Assembly (NCBI GenBank): GCA_041663205.1 | Contig: JBAZQZ010000005.1 | Coordinates: 11,835-75,834 of the forward strand | Source: UM-FILTER-38-24 sp041663205 | GTDB taxonomy: Bacteria; Patescibacteriota; Gracilibacteria; UBA1369; LOWO2-01-FULL-3 | Direction: 5' to 3' | DNA length: 64,000 nucleotides | Shown: positions 1 through 7,933 of the stretch, one piece after another | Position numbering within the stretch: position 1 is the stretch's first letter | Layout of the letters: every line of letters starts with the position of its first letter | The notes under the pieces: model-generated | Told to the model about the DNA's origin: nothing | Seen by the model: only the letters and a program-made list of their open reading frames with translations | The model's database searches: none | Made by a program: the position numbers and the translations under genes

Positions 1-2
1 TC

Positions 3-275
3 GATGACCTCGGGTGGCCGCTACCGCTACATCCGGAATACAAAAAAGCGATGGAAAGCAAAATCGCCGACATAAGAAATAATGATAAAGAAACGGCGAA
101 CATTGCGGGAAGCTCAAAAGGCGCGGCATTCATTGAAAAATTTGTGGAAAAACATGATTGGTGCCACATCGATATTGCATCAACGGCATTCACGGACATC
201 CCAAAACCGTACGAAACAAAAGGCGCTACGGCAAGCGGATTTTATATGTTGCTAAGATTCCTGGAAAAATACTAG
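3..275 (+). CDS. pepA: Leucyl aminopeptidase (M17), C-terminal end only
   Basis: The gene enters from the left edge and is already in frame at position 3, so only about 90 C-terminal residues are present. They match the end of M17 zinc aminopeptidases: a WPLPL stretch near the window edge, then WCHIDIAST (family pattern W-x-H-x-D-I-A-G-T-A) and a terminal KGATASGF segment (family G-A-T-G-x-G-V). The family removes N-terminal residues from peptides in the cytosol using two metal ions. The metal-binding core lies outside the window and cannot be checked. The stop overlaps the converging trxB stop by four bases (272-275). Confidence 0.8.
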   Translation, partial: DDLGWPLPLHPEYKKAMESKIADIRNNDKETANIAGSSKGAAFIEKFVEKHDWCHIDIASTAFTDIPKPYETKGATASGFYMLLRFLEKY

Positions 276-1216
276 AAACTGGCATCGCTTTTACAAACCC
301 TGTATGAATAATACGCGGCGGTCACAGCCTCGGCGGATCCCGTGATGGCTTGTTTGAATTCAGTATCCGTGCAATCGCCTGCGGCGAAAACACCTTTCAA
401 ATTTGTTTCACTTTTTCTGTTGATCTTTATTTCTCCGCGCTCATTTAGCTCTACGCCAAGCCCTTTCGCAAGATCGGTTTGCGCGGTATGCCCTATGGCG
501 AGAAAAATTCCGCTTAACTCAATTTCCTTGCCGGAATATTTACCTCCGCCGGCCTTGAATTTCACTTTTTCAACTTTTTCACCACCGAGAATTTCTTCAA
601 TTTCAGTATTATACAAAACTTCAATTTTCGGGTTCTGCTCAATAGCTTTCGCATTGATAGGTTCAGCCCTGAGGACATCTTTTCTCACAACGATATAGAC
701 TTTGGACGCATGCTCGGTCAAAAATAAAGCCTCCTTCGCGGCGGCATCGCCACCTCCTACGATAGCAATGACTTTCCCTTTATAGAAAGCGCCGTCGCAA
801 AGCGCGCAATATGAAACTCCTTTATTTTCAAATTCTTTTTCTCCCTTTACTCCGAGATTTTTATGATGTGTTCCCGTGGAAAAAAGTAAGGATTTGCATA
901 GGTACTCGCCACCGGCGGTTTTTACCGTAAAAACAGGGCACGTTCCCTGCGCATCCTCGCCGGATTTTCCCACACTCACAACTTTATCAGTTTTGATTTC
1001 GGCCCCGCTAAAAACAGCATGATTATACAAGGACATAGCCAAATCAGGCCCTGAAATGCTCTTTATCCCCGGCCAATTTTCAACAAGGTGAGTGGAAGTG
1101 ATAAGTCCCCCCGGCATTTCGGCAAAAGTCAAAGTCTTAAGTCCTAGCCTTGTGCCATACATGGCCGCAGAAAGCCCGCTAACACCGCCTCCAACGATTA
1201 TAAGGTCGTACATCAT
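272..1216 (-). CDS. trxB: Thioredoxin reductase, NADPH-dependent flavoprotein
   Basis: The product is about 314 residues, the usual size of low-molecular-weight thioredoxin reductases. It starts with an FAD dinucleotide-binding motif (GGGVSGLSAA), has the redox-active CxxC as CALCD near the middle followed by a second Rossmann motif for NADPH (IVGGGDAA), and ends with the family's GVFAAGDCTD FAD motif. It should reduce thioredoxin or a related disulfide carrier in the cytosol. The start at 1216 is chosen because the upstream ferredoxin stop forms an ATGA overlap with it, implying translational coupling; an in-frame ATG lies 9 bases further upstream. The AxxC spacer residue is Leu rather than the common Thr. 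Confidence 0.93.
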   Translation of the reverse strand: MMYDLIIVGGGVSGLSAAMYGTRLGLKTLTFAEMPGGLITSTHLVENWPGIKSISGPDLAMSLYNHAVFSGAEIKTDKVVSVGKSGEDAQGTCPVFTVKTAGGEYLCKSLLFSTGTHHKNLGVKGEKEFENKGVSYCALCDGAFYKGKVIAIVGGGDAAAKEALFLTEHASKVYIVVRKDVLRAEPINAKAIEQNPKIEVLYNTEIEEILGGEKVEKVKFKAGGGKYSGKEIELSGIFLAIGHTAQTDLAKGLGVELNERGEIKINRKSETNLKGVFAAGDCTDTEFKQAITGSAEAVTAAYYSYRVCKSDASF

Positions 1217-1407
1217 TCTTTCCATATTATGCAATTAACAGGGCAACTATCGATAGCTTGTTGGATATTTTCCTCGCTGTCAGCCTCGGGATTTTTCGCA
1301 TAAGACTTCCCGTCATCATTCATCTCGAAGACTTTCGGGCACACCTGCGTACAAAGCGTACACCCTATACACGCCGATTCATCCACATATACAATTTTTT
1401 TTGCCAT
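1213..1407 (-). CDS. Ferredoxin, single [4Fe-4S] cluster
   Basis: A 64-residue protein beginning MAKKIVYVDE. The cluster ligands are visible as CIGCTLCTQVCP near residue 12 and a distal CPVNCI near the C-terminus, the pattern of monocluster bacterial ferredoxins. The ATG at 1407 is preferred over an in-frame TTG two codons upstream. It overlaps trxB as ATGA, so the two are probably one operon in which the ferredoxin donates electrons to flavoproteins. That partner assignment is inference from the overlap. No clear ribosome-binding site is visible. Confidence 0.9.
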   Translation of the reverse strand: MAKKIVYVDESACIGCTLCTQVCPKVFEMNDDGKSYAKNPEADSEENIQQAIDSCPVNCIIWKE

Positions 1408-1457
1408 GCGCAAAATATATCAAAAGAGAAGTGGGTATGCAAATTTTACTCAGCTAA

Positions 1458-1507
1458 ACAAAAAGAGGAGTCGGTAGTGACGGAGCCACAGCGACCTTCC
1501 TCTTACA
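1458..1507 (-). terminator. Minus-strand intrinsic terminator at left edge of island
   Basis: A 7-bp outer stem (AAGAGGA 1463-1469 with TCCTCTT 1498-1504) is extended by GTCG/CGAC and closes a loop with a further GTG/CAC pairing. Read on the minus strand it runs directly into TTTTTGTT. No minus-strand gene now reads into it from the right, so it looks like a leftover of the arrangement before the island arrived. Confidence 0.6.
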
Positions 1508-1590
1508 AAACAATTATATCAAATAATAGGAAAATTACAAAATCTAATTACTCCTTTAAACAGTTTGCCTAGTTATATTAAAAGCGTAAA

Positions 1591-1952
1591 ATACCAACGC
1601 CCACGCTACTGAGTTTCAGTAGGCTTGTGGGGTTGATTAGTATTATCTGTATTGTGTCAAATGCAAAGCGCCTAAACTTCAGTGGAAACATTGCAAGTAT
1701 CAAGCGAAGAAGCAAAGTCACAAGAAGATATGCAATCGAACTATCGAGCTGAAATGTCATAGACATAGAGGTTACGAAGTTAAGATAAAGTCAATCTGCA
1801 GGAATGTAGCTCATCAAAAGAGAGCAGGTAGCTCGTGGTGGATACATAAGAAAATTCTACTTGCAACTATACAAACCAAGCGAAATTCTAAGAAGTGAGA
1901 ATCTTATGTCCTGCTCAAGATCTCATGAGATTCGCTTGGAGGTGTATAGGTT
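1591..1952 (+). ncRNA. Candidate RT-associated structured ncRNA (leader of the reverse transcriptase)
   Basis: The roughly 550 bases between the ferredoxin and the RT gene hold no convincing ATG-initiated gene but strong RNA structure. A 5' hairpin pairs CAAC-CCCAC-CTACTGA (1595-1612) with TCAGTAG-GTGGG-GTTG (1616-1635), 16 pairs around a 3-nt loop. A 3' hairpin pairs CTATAC and CCAAGCGAA (1867-1884) with TTCGCTTGG and GTATAG (1931-1949). Longer-range pairs exist: GAGCAGG 1822-1828 with CCTGCTC 1910-1916, and CATAAGA 1845-1851 with TCTTATG 1902-1908. Antiviral DRT2 and DRT9 reverse transcriptases are known to use such an upstream ncRNA as template. Exact RNA ends are inferred from the hairpins; transcription is not demonstrated. 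Confidence 0.6.
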
Positions 1953-1969
1953 CTGTATAACTATATCTA

Positions 1970-3415
1970 ATGATAAGCCGTCTTGAAATTGAGGAGAAAT
2001 GGTTGGAGAAACTAAGGCCTAAAAAAAATAAAAAGAAACACACTTATGTACATTTTGATAACAAGATTAATAACCCTAAGGAGTTTCTACCATTGGTGTC
2101 AAACGAATATAAAGTTGCTTCGCATGCTTTTCTGCCATTCGTGAAATTTGATAAACATAAATACAAGTACAAGGATGTTCCCGAAAGTGGGAAAAGAGTA
2201 TTAGTGAAAAAAGATAAACAGTCAGGGGAAAGAAAAGTTCGAGAAATTATGTATGCAGGACATTTGGATACCTTAATCTATGTTTGGTATCAATCTATAT
2301 TGGAAATCCTATATGAAAAAGCACTAACTAAATATGGACTTTCATCTACCGTTCTTGCATATAGAAGAATACAAAACGAGAATAGCTCTGGAGGTAAATG
2401 CAATATAAATTTTGCAAATGAGATTTTCGCTGAAATAAAAAATAAAGGAGAAGAGTGTGTAGCACTTACTTTTGATATTGAGAAATTTTTCCCTAGCTTA
2501 TCACACGAACATTTGAAAAAGAAATGGTGTGAAATTTTAGAGGAAACTATCCTACCAAAAGACCATTATAATATTTTCAGATCCTTAACTCAATATTCAT
2601 ATGTGGATTTAACATCTAAAGACATCAAGAAACTTTTAAAGTATAGGACAAAGGGGCAATTTGCACATACACATGCTTTTTTTGAAGGTAAATATTTTTC
2701 CGGAGAAAAATTTAGAAAAATAAAGTTTCAAATCAGAGCGCTAGAAAGAAGTAGTGGAAAATTTATTTTCTGTAAAAATTATTTGAAGAAAGGTATCCCA
2801 CAAGGATCCCCAATGAGTGGACTATTAGCAAATATTTACATGATCGACTTCGATAAAAACATAAATCAAATGGTGGAAAAAGCTGGAGGAATATACAAAA
2901 GATATAGCGATGATATAATAACAGTCATCCCTAAGAATGAAGCTTCGAATATTGAAAATGCTATTAGAAAGAGAATAAAACTAGAAAATGATTATGAGAG
3001 AAATCCCTATCTTGTAATAAAGGAAGAGAAGACGAATAGAACAATTTTTTTAAAGGAGAGAAGTCGGCTCATCTCATGGAAACTTGATGACAAATATAAC
3101 GCAGTACATAGGCAGCCTTTACAGTATTTAGGTTTTGAATTCGACGGGCAGGATGTTTTCCTTCGTGCAGGAAGCATCGCTAAATTTTATAATCAACTAA
3201 GATTCGGTCTTAAAAAAATAGAAGCTTGCTATGAAAAAGGTCCCTTACTGAAAAGAAACCTTTTTTCCAAATTTACCCCTCTTGGAAAAAAGAATTTCTT
3301 TAGTTACGTCAAGAAGTCACAAGAAGTAATATCTAACAATAAATTTAAAAAACAACTAAGAAAGCACTGGCCACTCATGGCAAGGACAATCGAAAAGTTA
3401 GAAATAAAATATTGA
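1970..3415 (+). CDS. Reverse transcriptase, DRT2/UG2-like defence RT
   Basis: A 481-residue RNA-directed DNA polymerase. RT motifs are in order: FDIEKFFPSL (first catalytic Asp, residues 168-177), IPQGSPMSG (276-284) and the metal-binding YSDD (312-315). Before the palm there is a segment VLAYRRIQ...NINFANEIF that recalls the UG2/DRT2 antiviral RT family. No maturase X domain, HNH nuclease or DGR partner is fused or adjacent, so group II intron and diversity-generating elements are unlikely. The family is known to reverse-transcribe an upstream ncRNA during phage infection; here a structured leader precedes the gene. RT identity is secure, the DRT2 assignment rests on remembered family sequence and is less so. 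The gene is AT-rich compared with flanking housekeeping genes. Confidence 0.85.
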   Translation: MISRLEIEEKWLEKLRPKKNKKKHTYVHFDNKINNPKEFLPLVSNEYKVASHAFLPFVKFDKHKYKYKDVPESGKRVLVKKDKQSGERKVREIMYAGHLDTLIYVWYQSILEILYEKALTKYGLSSTVLAYRRIQNENSSGGKCNINFANEIFAEIKNKGEECVALTFDIEKFFPSLSHEHLKKKWCEILEETILPKDHYNIFRSLTQYSYVDLTSKDIKKLLKYRTKGQFAHTHAFFEGKYFSGEKFRKIKFQIRALERSSGKFIFCKNYLKKGIPQGSPMSGLLANIYMIDFDKNINQMVEKAGGIYKRYSDDIITVIPKNEASNIENAIRKRIKLENDYERNPYLVIKEEKTNRTIFLKERSRLISWKLDDKYNAVHRQPLQYLGFEFDGQDVFLRAGSIAKFYNQLRFGLKKIEACYEKGPLLKRNLFSKFTPLGKKNFFSYVKKSQEVISNNKFKKQLRKHWPLMARTIEKLEIKY

Positions 3416-3435
3416 AGTTCTATTAAAACTTCAAT
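3411..3435 (+). repeat. Perfect 9-bp inverted repeat over the RT stop codon
   Basis: ATTGAAGTT (3411-3419) and AACTTCAAT (3427-3435) are perfect complements separated by 7 bases, and the RT stop codon lies in the left arm. There is no following T-tract, so it is either a 3'-end protecting hairpin or a weak terminator between the RT and the methyltransferase genes. Confidence 0.5.
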
Positions 3436-3485
3436 AACAACTATGGTATCTTGTTGTCAACAGAAACATTGCTAAAAACATTGAC

Positions 3486-3503
3486 GGTGAGTGTGCACTC
3501 ACC
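3486..3503. promoter_or_regulatory. 18-bp dyad, possible operator before the R-M genes
   Basis: GGTGAGTGTGCACTCACC is a perfect 8-bp dyad around a 2-base centre, 32 bases before the methyltransferase ATG at 3535. The loop is too short for a good RNA hairpin, so a dimeric DNA-binding protein is the likelier reader. No control-protein gene is evident next to it. Confidence 0.4.
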
Positions 3504-3534
3504 TACAATAAAAACAAATAATTACTCGTTCCAA

Positions 3535-5280
3535 ATGGCAGAATTAATAACAACGGAGGGTTGGCTTACTACACTAAAAAGCAGATATTTAGAAAGTACA
3601 AGCAGCCTAGAAAACATAAATTTTTTAGCAATTTTTGAAAGTTTAACCACATTTTATCAACAAAAACTTGAAACAGAGCAATTATTTGAAACGAATAGAC
3701 GAAAACATTTTGGCATATATTACACTCCATATTTTATAGCAAAAAAAATATCAGAAAATACACTGGCGGGTCTTTTTGATAAGGAGTGTTTCATGACGGC
3801 AAAATTTTTAGAACCATGCGTAGGAGGTGGCATATTCATCATAGCTTACATAGATTCAATTTTAGAAAGATTCCCAACTCTAGAAAATGATGAACTTCAA
3901 AAAATAATCGATAACATATATGCCGCCGACATAGATCACGACGCAATAAAAATATTTCAACAGTTTTTTCCATTATATATACAAAGTAGATATGGGAAAA
4001 TCATTAATTTAAAAGAATCGAACTTCTACGTTGGTGATCTTCTGTTCAAAACAAATGGCGAGTATATAGAAAAAAATGACCCTAAAAAAATATTCGATAT
4101 TAAAAATGGTTTTGACATTATTATGACAAATCCACCATACAAGTTGCTTAAGGCAAATTCTAATAAATACGGAGAAAATAATCCCTATGCAAAAGAAGTA
4201 AAGAATCTTATAGGATTTATCAAGAATAACAAAATATACAAGTTCAATAGTGGCACCTTGAATTTATATAGATTATTCGTGGAAGAAATTTTCGAAAACT
4301 ATAGTTCATCAAATAGTAAAATTGGATTGCTAATACCTCAAACATTTTTGAATGACAAACAAAGTGAAAATTTAAGGAAAAGAATATTTAGCCATTCAAA
4401 AATATCTCAAATTTATGTTTTGGATGAAAAAAATACGTTTTTCCCGGATATAACACAGTCATTCTGTTTCTTCTCAGCATTTAAAGATGGAAAAACAAGC
4501 AAAATATTCCTGCAACCAAGTATTAAAAATGAATCTGACATTGATGCAAGAAATATCGAAATAAAATTTCAATTAATAGAAAATTTATCAGAATCCCTTC
4601 CAATAATTTATGAGGAAAGTCTGGGGTGGGACATCATTAAAAAAATACAAAAACACAAAAAAATAAAAGAACTTCAATGCATAATAAATGCTAGAGGAGA
4701 ACTAGATCTTTCAATCAATAAAAATTCTATATCAGAGAGCAAAACGTCATATCCATTATTAAGAGGGGCTAATATAAAAGATTTCTTCGTTACAAAAAAT
4801 GATCAATATGTAAATGAAAACTTTTTAGAATGTATAAACGGAAAACAAGAATACGTAAAAAAAGAAAGAATAATATGCCAGCAAATTTCAAATATGAATT
4901 CTTTTAAGAGACTTAAATTCGCAAAAATTCAACACGATATGATTTTGGGGAATTCGTGTAATTTTATAGCTATAAAAAATACTTTAATCCAATCTCCAAT
5001 CAGTTTAAATTATTTATTGGGTATTCTAAATTCATATCTTCTTGATTGGAGATTTAAAATTACAAGTTCAAACAATCATATAAACAACTACGAGCTAGCC
5101 GAATTACCAATACCTATGCCAAACAATGAACAATTAGCTAGAATAGAGGTTGTCGTGGAAAAAATATTGATAGAGGGGTGCAAAAAAGAACTGCAGATAG
5201 AGTTAAACAAAGAGGTCTATGCGATATACGGGTTAGATCAACAAGAAATAGATTACATTAATAAAAAATATACGAAATGA
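3535..5280 (+). CDS. N6-adenine DNA methyltransferase of a type IIS R-M system
   Basis: A 581-residue gamma-type adenine methyltransferase. The SAM-binding motif I is seen as FLEPCVGGGIF (about residues 91-101) and the catalytic motif IV as NPPY (199-202). The C-terminal third, including LGILNSYLLDW and LPIPMP, resembles the TaqI-type target-recognition region. The ATG at 3535 is preferred; an in-frame TTG at 3451 would add 28 residues across the operator-like dyad. Its stop overlaps the next gene's start as ATGA (5277-5280). It most likely methylates adenine in one strand of the asymmetric site cut by the neighbouring endonuclease, because Alw26I-family systems carry one A- and one C-methylating activity. 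Confidence 0.88.
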   Translation: MAELITTEGWLTTLKSRYLESTSSLENINFLAIFESLTTFYQQKLETEQLFETNRRKHFGIYYTPYFIAKKISENTLAGLFDKECFMTAKFLEPCVGGGIFIIAYIDSILERFPTLENDELQKIIDNIYAADIDHDAIKIFQQFFPLYIQSRYGKIINLKESNFYVGDLLFKTNGEYIEKNDPKKIFDIKNGFDIIMTNPPYKLLKANSNKYGENNPYAKEVKNLIGFIKNNKIYKFNSGTLNLYRLFVEEIFENYSSSNSKIGLLIPQTFLNDKQSENLRKRIFSHSKISQIYVLDEKNTFFPDITQSFCFFSAFKDGKTSKIFLQPSIKNESDIDARNIEIKFQLIENLSESLPIIYEESLGWDIIKKIQKHKKIKELQCIINARGELDLSINKNSISESKTSYPLLRGANIKDFFVTKNDQYVNENFLECINGKQEYVKKERIICQQISNMNSFKRLKFAKIQHDMILGNSCNFIAIKNTLIQSPISLNYLLGILNSYLLDWRFKITSSNNHINNYELAELPIPMPNNEQLARIEVVVEKILIEGCKKELQIELNKEVYAIYGLDQQEIDYINKKYTK

Positions 5281-6404
5281 TACATAATCATGTTACATAT
5301 CCACTAAGTAAGCTTGATATGTTAATGGTAAAATCGGTTCCTGAAGGAGGAAATTGGAGAAATATTCCTGAACATATCCCATCAAAAAGGTTAGAGCAGA
5401 TCAGAATATCTGGAGGAAGAACTACGCTGTATGGAAGACTACATAGAGAAAGGCCTAGCTACACAATAACAACCTATTTTAATAGACCAGGGAATGGGAC
5501 ATATATACATCCCAAACAAGATCGAGTAATTAGCGCAAGAGAAGCAGCCAGATTACAATCTTTTCCAGATAACTATATATTCTATAGTTCAAAAACCTCT
5601 TTTTGCAAACAAATAGGCAACGCGGTTCCACCTCTTCTTTCATACTGTATAGCAAAAAGGATAAAACAAATTCAAAAAGTCAAAAACGTAGTAGATTTGT
5701 TTTGTGGAGCAGGAGGACTAGGTTTAGGTTTCGAGTGGGCCGGATACAACATAGTTGTAGCAAACGATAATTTTCCAGCAGCCTGTGAAACCTACCGAAA
5801 CAATCACAAAAAAACAATTCTTATCGAAGGAGATATAACAGAAAGTACAGTAAAGGATGCTTTAATTAACAGCATCAAAAAAAATAAGATAGACATGATA
5901 ATTGGAGGACCACCATGTCAGGGTTTTTCTTATGCAGGAAAAAGATTAAAAGATGACCCTAGAAATTTTCTCTATAAAGAATATGTTGAAATAGTAGAAA
6001 GGGTAAGGCCAAAAGTAATTTTAATTGAAAATGTAGAAGGAATATTGACCAGTGATAAAGGAAAAACTTTTCAAGGGATAAAAACTGATTTTGAAGAATT
6101 AGGATATAAATTACATGGTAAAAAAATGCACGCAATTCAATTTGGTGTTCCACAAAAAAGAAAAAGAGTTGTAATTATAGGCGTATTGAACGGAAACCCC
6201 GAAGAATGTTTCCCCAAGGAAATACTAAAAGATGAAAGCAAATATATAACCGTTGACATGGCTATAAATAATCTGCCCACAATAGAAATGAACGGAGGTA
6301 AAGATTTAACGGAAGAGAAACTAATCACAAACAACTTTTATCAACAATTCTTGGCGGGAAAAATACCAGTTGAAGAATATTATAAAATACTTAAATCACG
6401 ATAA
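5277..6404 (+). CDS. Circularly permuted C5-cytosine DNA methyltransferase
   Basis: All m5C methyltransferase motifs are present but in rotated order. Motif IX (SAREAARLQSFPD, about residues 87-98) and motif X (QIGNAVPP, 112-119) come first. They are followed by motif I (DLFCGAGGLG, 140-149), the catalytic motif IV GGPPCQGFS (nucleophile Cys214), motif VI ENV (251-253) and motif VIII QKRKR. The N-terminus matches what normally follows the target-recognition domain (GGNWRNIP), so the break point lies in the variable region. The 375-residue length leaves almost no separate recognition domain. Translation is probably coupled to the upstream A-methyltransferase through ATGA. The last codons overlap the converging endonuclease gene by 9 bases. 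Confidence 0.9.
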   Translation: MIHNHVTYPLSKLDMLMVKSVPEGGNWRNIPEHIPSKRLEQIRISGGRTTLYGRLHRERPSYTITTYFNRPGNGTYIHPKQDRVISAREAARLQSFPDNYIFYSSKTSFCKQIGNAVPPLLSYCIAKRIKQIQKVKNVVDLFCGAGGLGLGFEWAGYNIVVANDNFPAACETYRNNHKKTILIEGDITESTVKDALINSIKKNKIDMIIGGPPCQGFSYAGKRLKDDPRNFLYKEYVEIVERVRPKVILIENVEGILTSDKGKTFQGIKTDFEELGYKLHGKKMHAIQFGVPQKRKRVVIIGVLNGNPEECFPKEILKDESKYITVDMAINNLPTIEMNGGKDLTEEKLITNNFYQQFLAGKIPVEEYYKILKSR

Positions 6405-7763
6405 GTCTTCCAGCATATGAGAAAAAGATATTAGAATTTCCTTCAAAAGTTTCAAAGCTTTTGCGTAGGATTTCTTATTTTTCACAAGAGGCAATAGTTT
6501 AGCAATTCGCTTATCTATTCCCACATTCTCCCATTCTTTATGTCTACGATTAGATTTTTTCTTATATTGTTCTAATGATTCAAACGCGATACGATAACGT
6601 CTTTCAACGTTATTATCTTGATTCTTGCCAACCTTTGGGATAGAAATAACTCTTTTATATGTCCCGTCTTTTGGATTAAATCCCTCAAATCTATGATCAA
6701 AATAAGAATATTGTGGGTTCAAAAATTGGCATAGAAATTCTCTCCCATCATTTTGATCTATAATGGCAAACAATGTTAATACCCAATGCAAATTCTTTTT
6801 CATAATTTTACTTAACTTCAATGCATCAGCATTAGTTTTAACTTTTGCTTTTAATAAGTCCCATATATATCTAGAATGCCACGAAATAACTTGATCTCCA
6901 TTCTTTTCATCTCGAAGTAAAGTTTGTATATCTGATAAACCCATCCTGTTGTTTTTGGCAGAATTAGCCCCTCTTGTCATGGGTTGGAATTTTGGTCGAT
7001 GAGAAAATCCGAGAGAAATAGGTCCAATATGATCAGCACTTACACCAAAATTACTAAATTGAGCCATTAACCTATCGGCCTTTTTCCAATCGCCATCGCT
7101 CCAGAATTCATAAACACGTCTGTCTTGATTATAACGACTAAGATTAGATTTATGACGACCTTTGTCCGACGCTGCTCTACAACAATTCCCGTCAGAATGA
7201 AACCCATCAAAACGATCAGGAGAATTACTCATTACCCCCGGAGATAAGTATGCCTTATTACATCGTTCAACTATTTCTTTTTCCAAATACAATTTAAGAC
7301 CGTTCTTGTTTTTAATTTTTATAAAATCAATTTCGAAAATTTTCAGAAAATTCTTAATATCCTCCGATGTTTTGATGAAAGTGTCAACAATATCAAAAAT
7401 GGTCAGAGTATACGGTAAAATCCTCACTTTAAAACTTTTATAAAATTTACTTATAAAGCGCCTGTTCGGATAGCCATAATTAATGCTTAAAACCTTTCCG
7501 CAAATCTGACACACATGCATCTTTGTAGGATGAATTTCCCTGGCTACAACGGCATAACACCCTGCGCCTATTTTTATACCAAGTTCCAAACATTTTTTGT
7601 TCCACCAATCTCTCCTTTTTTGTCCATTTTCTGATTTCCCTGTAACGACCCAATTTACCTGCCCATTTGCAGCCCTCGTGAAAAACAAACCTTTATAATT
7701 AGGATTATTTACAATAAATTCAATATATTTGATGAAATTCGGATGCCAAGGTCTTTGCGACAT
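6396..7763 (-). CDS. Type IIS restriction endonuclease, Alw26I/Eco31I/Esp3I family (HNH)
   Basis: A 455-residue protein matching this HNH endonuclease family. It opens with WHPNFIKYIEFIVNNPNYKG, has a CQIC pair near residue 85, then SPGVMSNSPDRFDGFHSDG and the nuclease core SADHIGPISLGFSHRP...NSAKNNRM. The Asp of DHIG and the first Asn of NSAKNN are 23 residues apart, as for the active-site Asp311 and Asn334 I recall for Eco31I. The ATG at 7763 is chosen over an upstream one that would add a hydrophobic stretch not expected for the family. It lies tail-to-tail with the two methyltransferases. The family cuts a few bases outside GTCTC-containing sites; the specificity here is unknown. Confidence 0.9.
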   Translation of the reverse strand: MSQRPWHPNFIKYIEFIVNNPNYKGLFFTRAANGQVNWVVTGKSENGQKRRDWWNKKCLELGIKIGAGCYAVVAREIHPTKMHVCQICGKVLSINYGYPNRRFISKFYKSFKVRILPYTLTIFDIVDTFIKTSEDIKNFLKIFEIDFIKIKNKNGLKLYLEKEIVERCNKAYLSPGVMSNSPDRFDGFHSDGNCCRAASDKGRHKSNLSRYNQDRRVYEFWSDGDWKKADRLMAQFSNFGVSADHIGPISLGFSHRPKFQPMTRGANSAKNNRMGLSDIQTLLRDEKNGDQVISWHSRYIWDLLKAKVKTNADALKLSKIMKKNLHWVLTLFAIIDQNDGREFLCQFLNPQYSYFDHRFEGFNPKDGTYKRVISIPKVGKNQDNNVERRYRIAFESLEQYKKKSNRRHKEWENVGIDKRIAKLLPLVKNKKSYAKALKLLKEILISFSHMLEDLS

Positions 7764-7842
7764 AGAAAAAAAATTACAAGCAAACGCAAGAATAATACAA
7801 AACACGCACTAGGTCAACAGCAACACGCCAATACCCCCCACA

Positions 7843-7876
7843 AAGGAAAAAGCCTCCCGTTGCCGGAAGGCTCTTT
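7843..7876 (-). terminator. Intrinsic terminator of the S-layer gene
   Basis: AGCCT (7851-7855) pairs with AGGCT (7868-7872), with an inner CCG/CGG helix; on the minus strand the hairpin is followed by TTTTTCC. It lies between the S-layer gene stop at 7934 and the endonuclease start at 7763, and marks the right edge of the defence island. Confidence 0.8.
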
Positions 7877-7933
7877 CCCCCTCATTCCTATGAAAAATGT
7901 CTAATCGTATATCGTGGTAAGGTCTCTCTTGAA

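Noticed and set aside
1938..1944. GGAGGTG as ribosome-binding site of the RT
   Set aside because: It lies about 25 bases before the ATG at 1970 and is partly buried at the base of the 3' hairpin.
1591..3415. Group II intron with maturase
   Set aside because: No GTGYG-type 5' end, no recognisable domain V, and the RT lacks a maturase or HNH extension.
1591..3415. Diversity-generating retroelement
   Set aside because: No template/variable repeat pair and no Avd-like gene beside the RT; hairpins and YSDD context fit a defence RT better.
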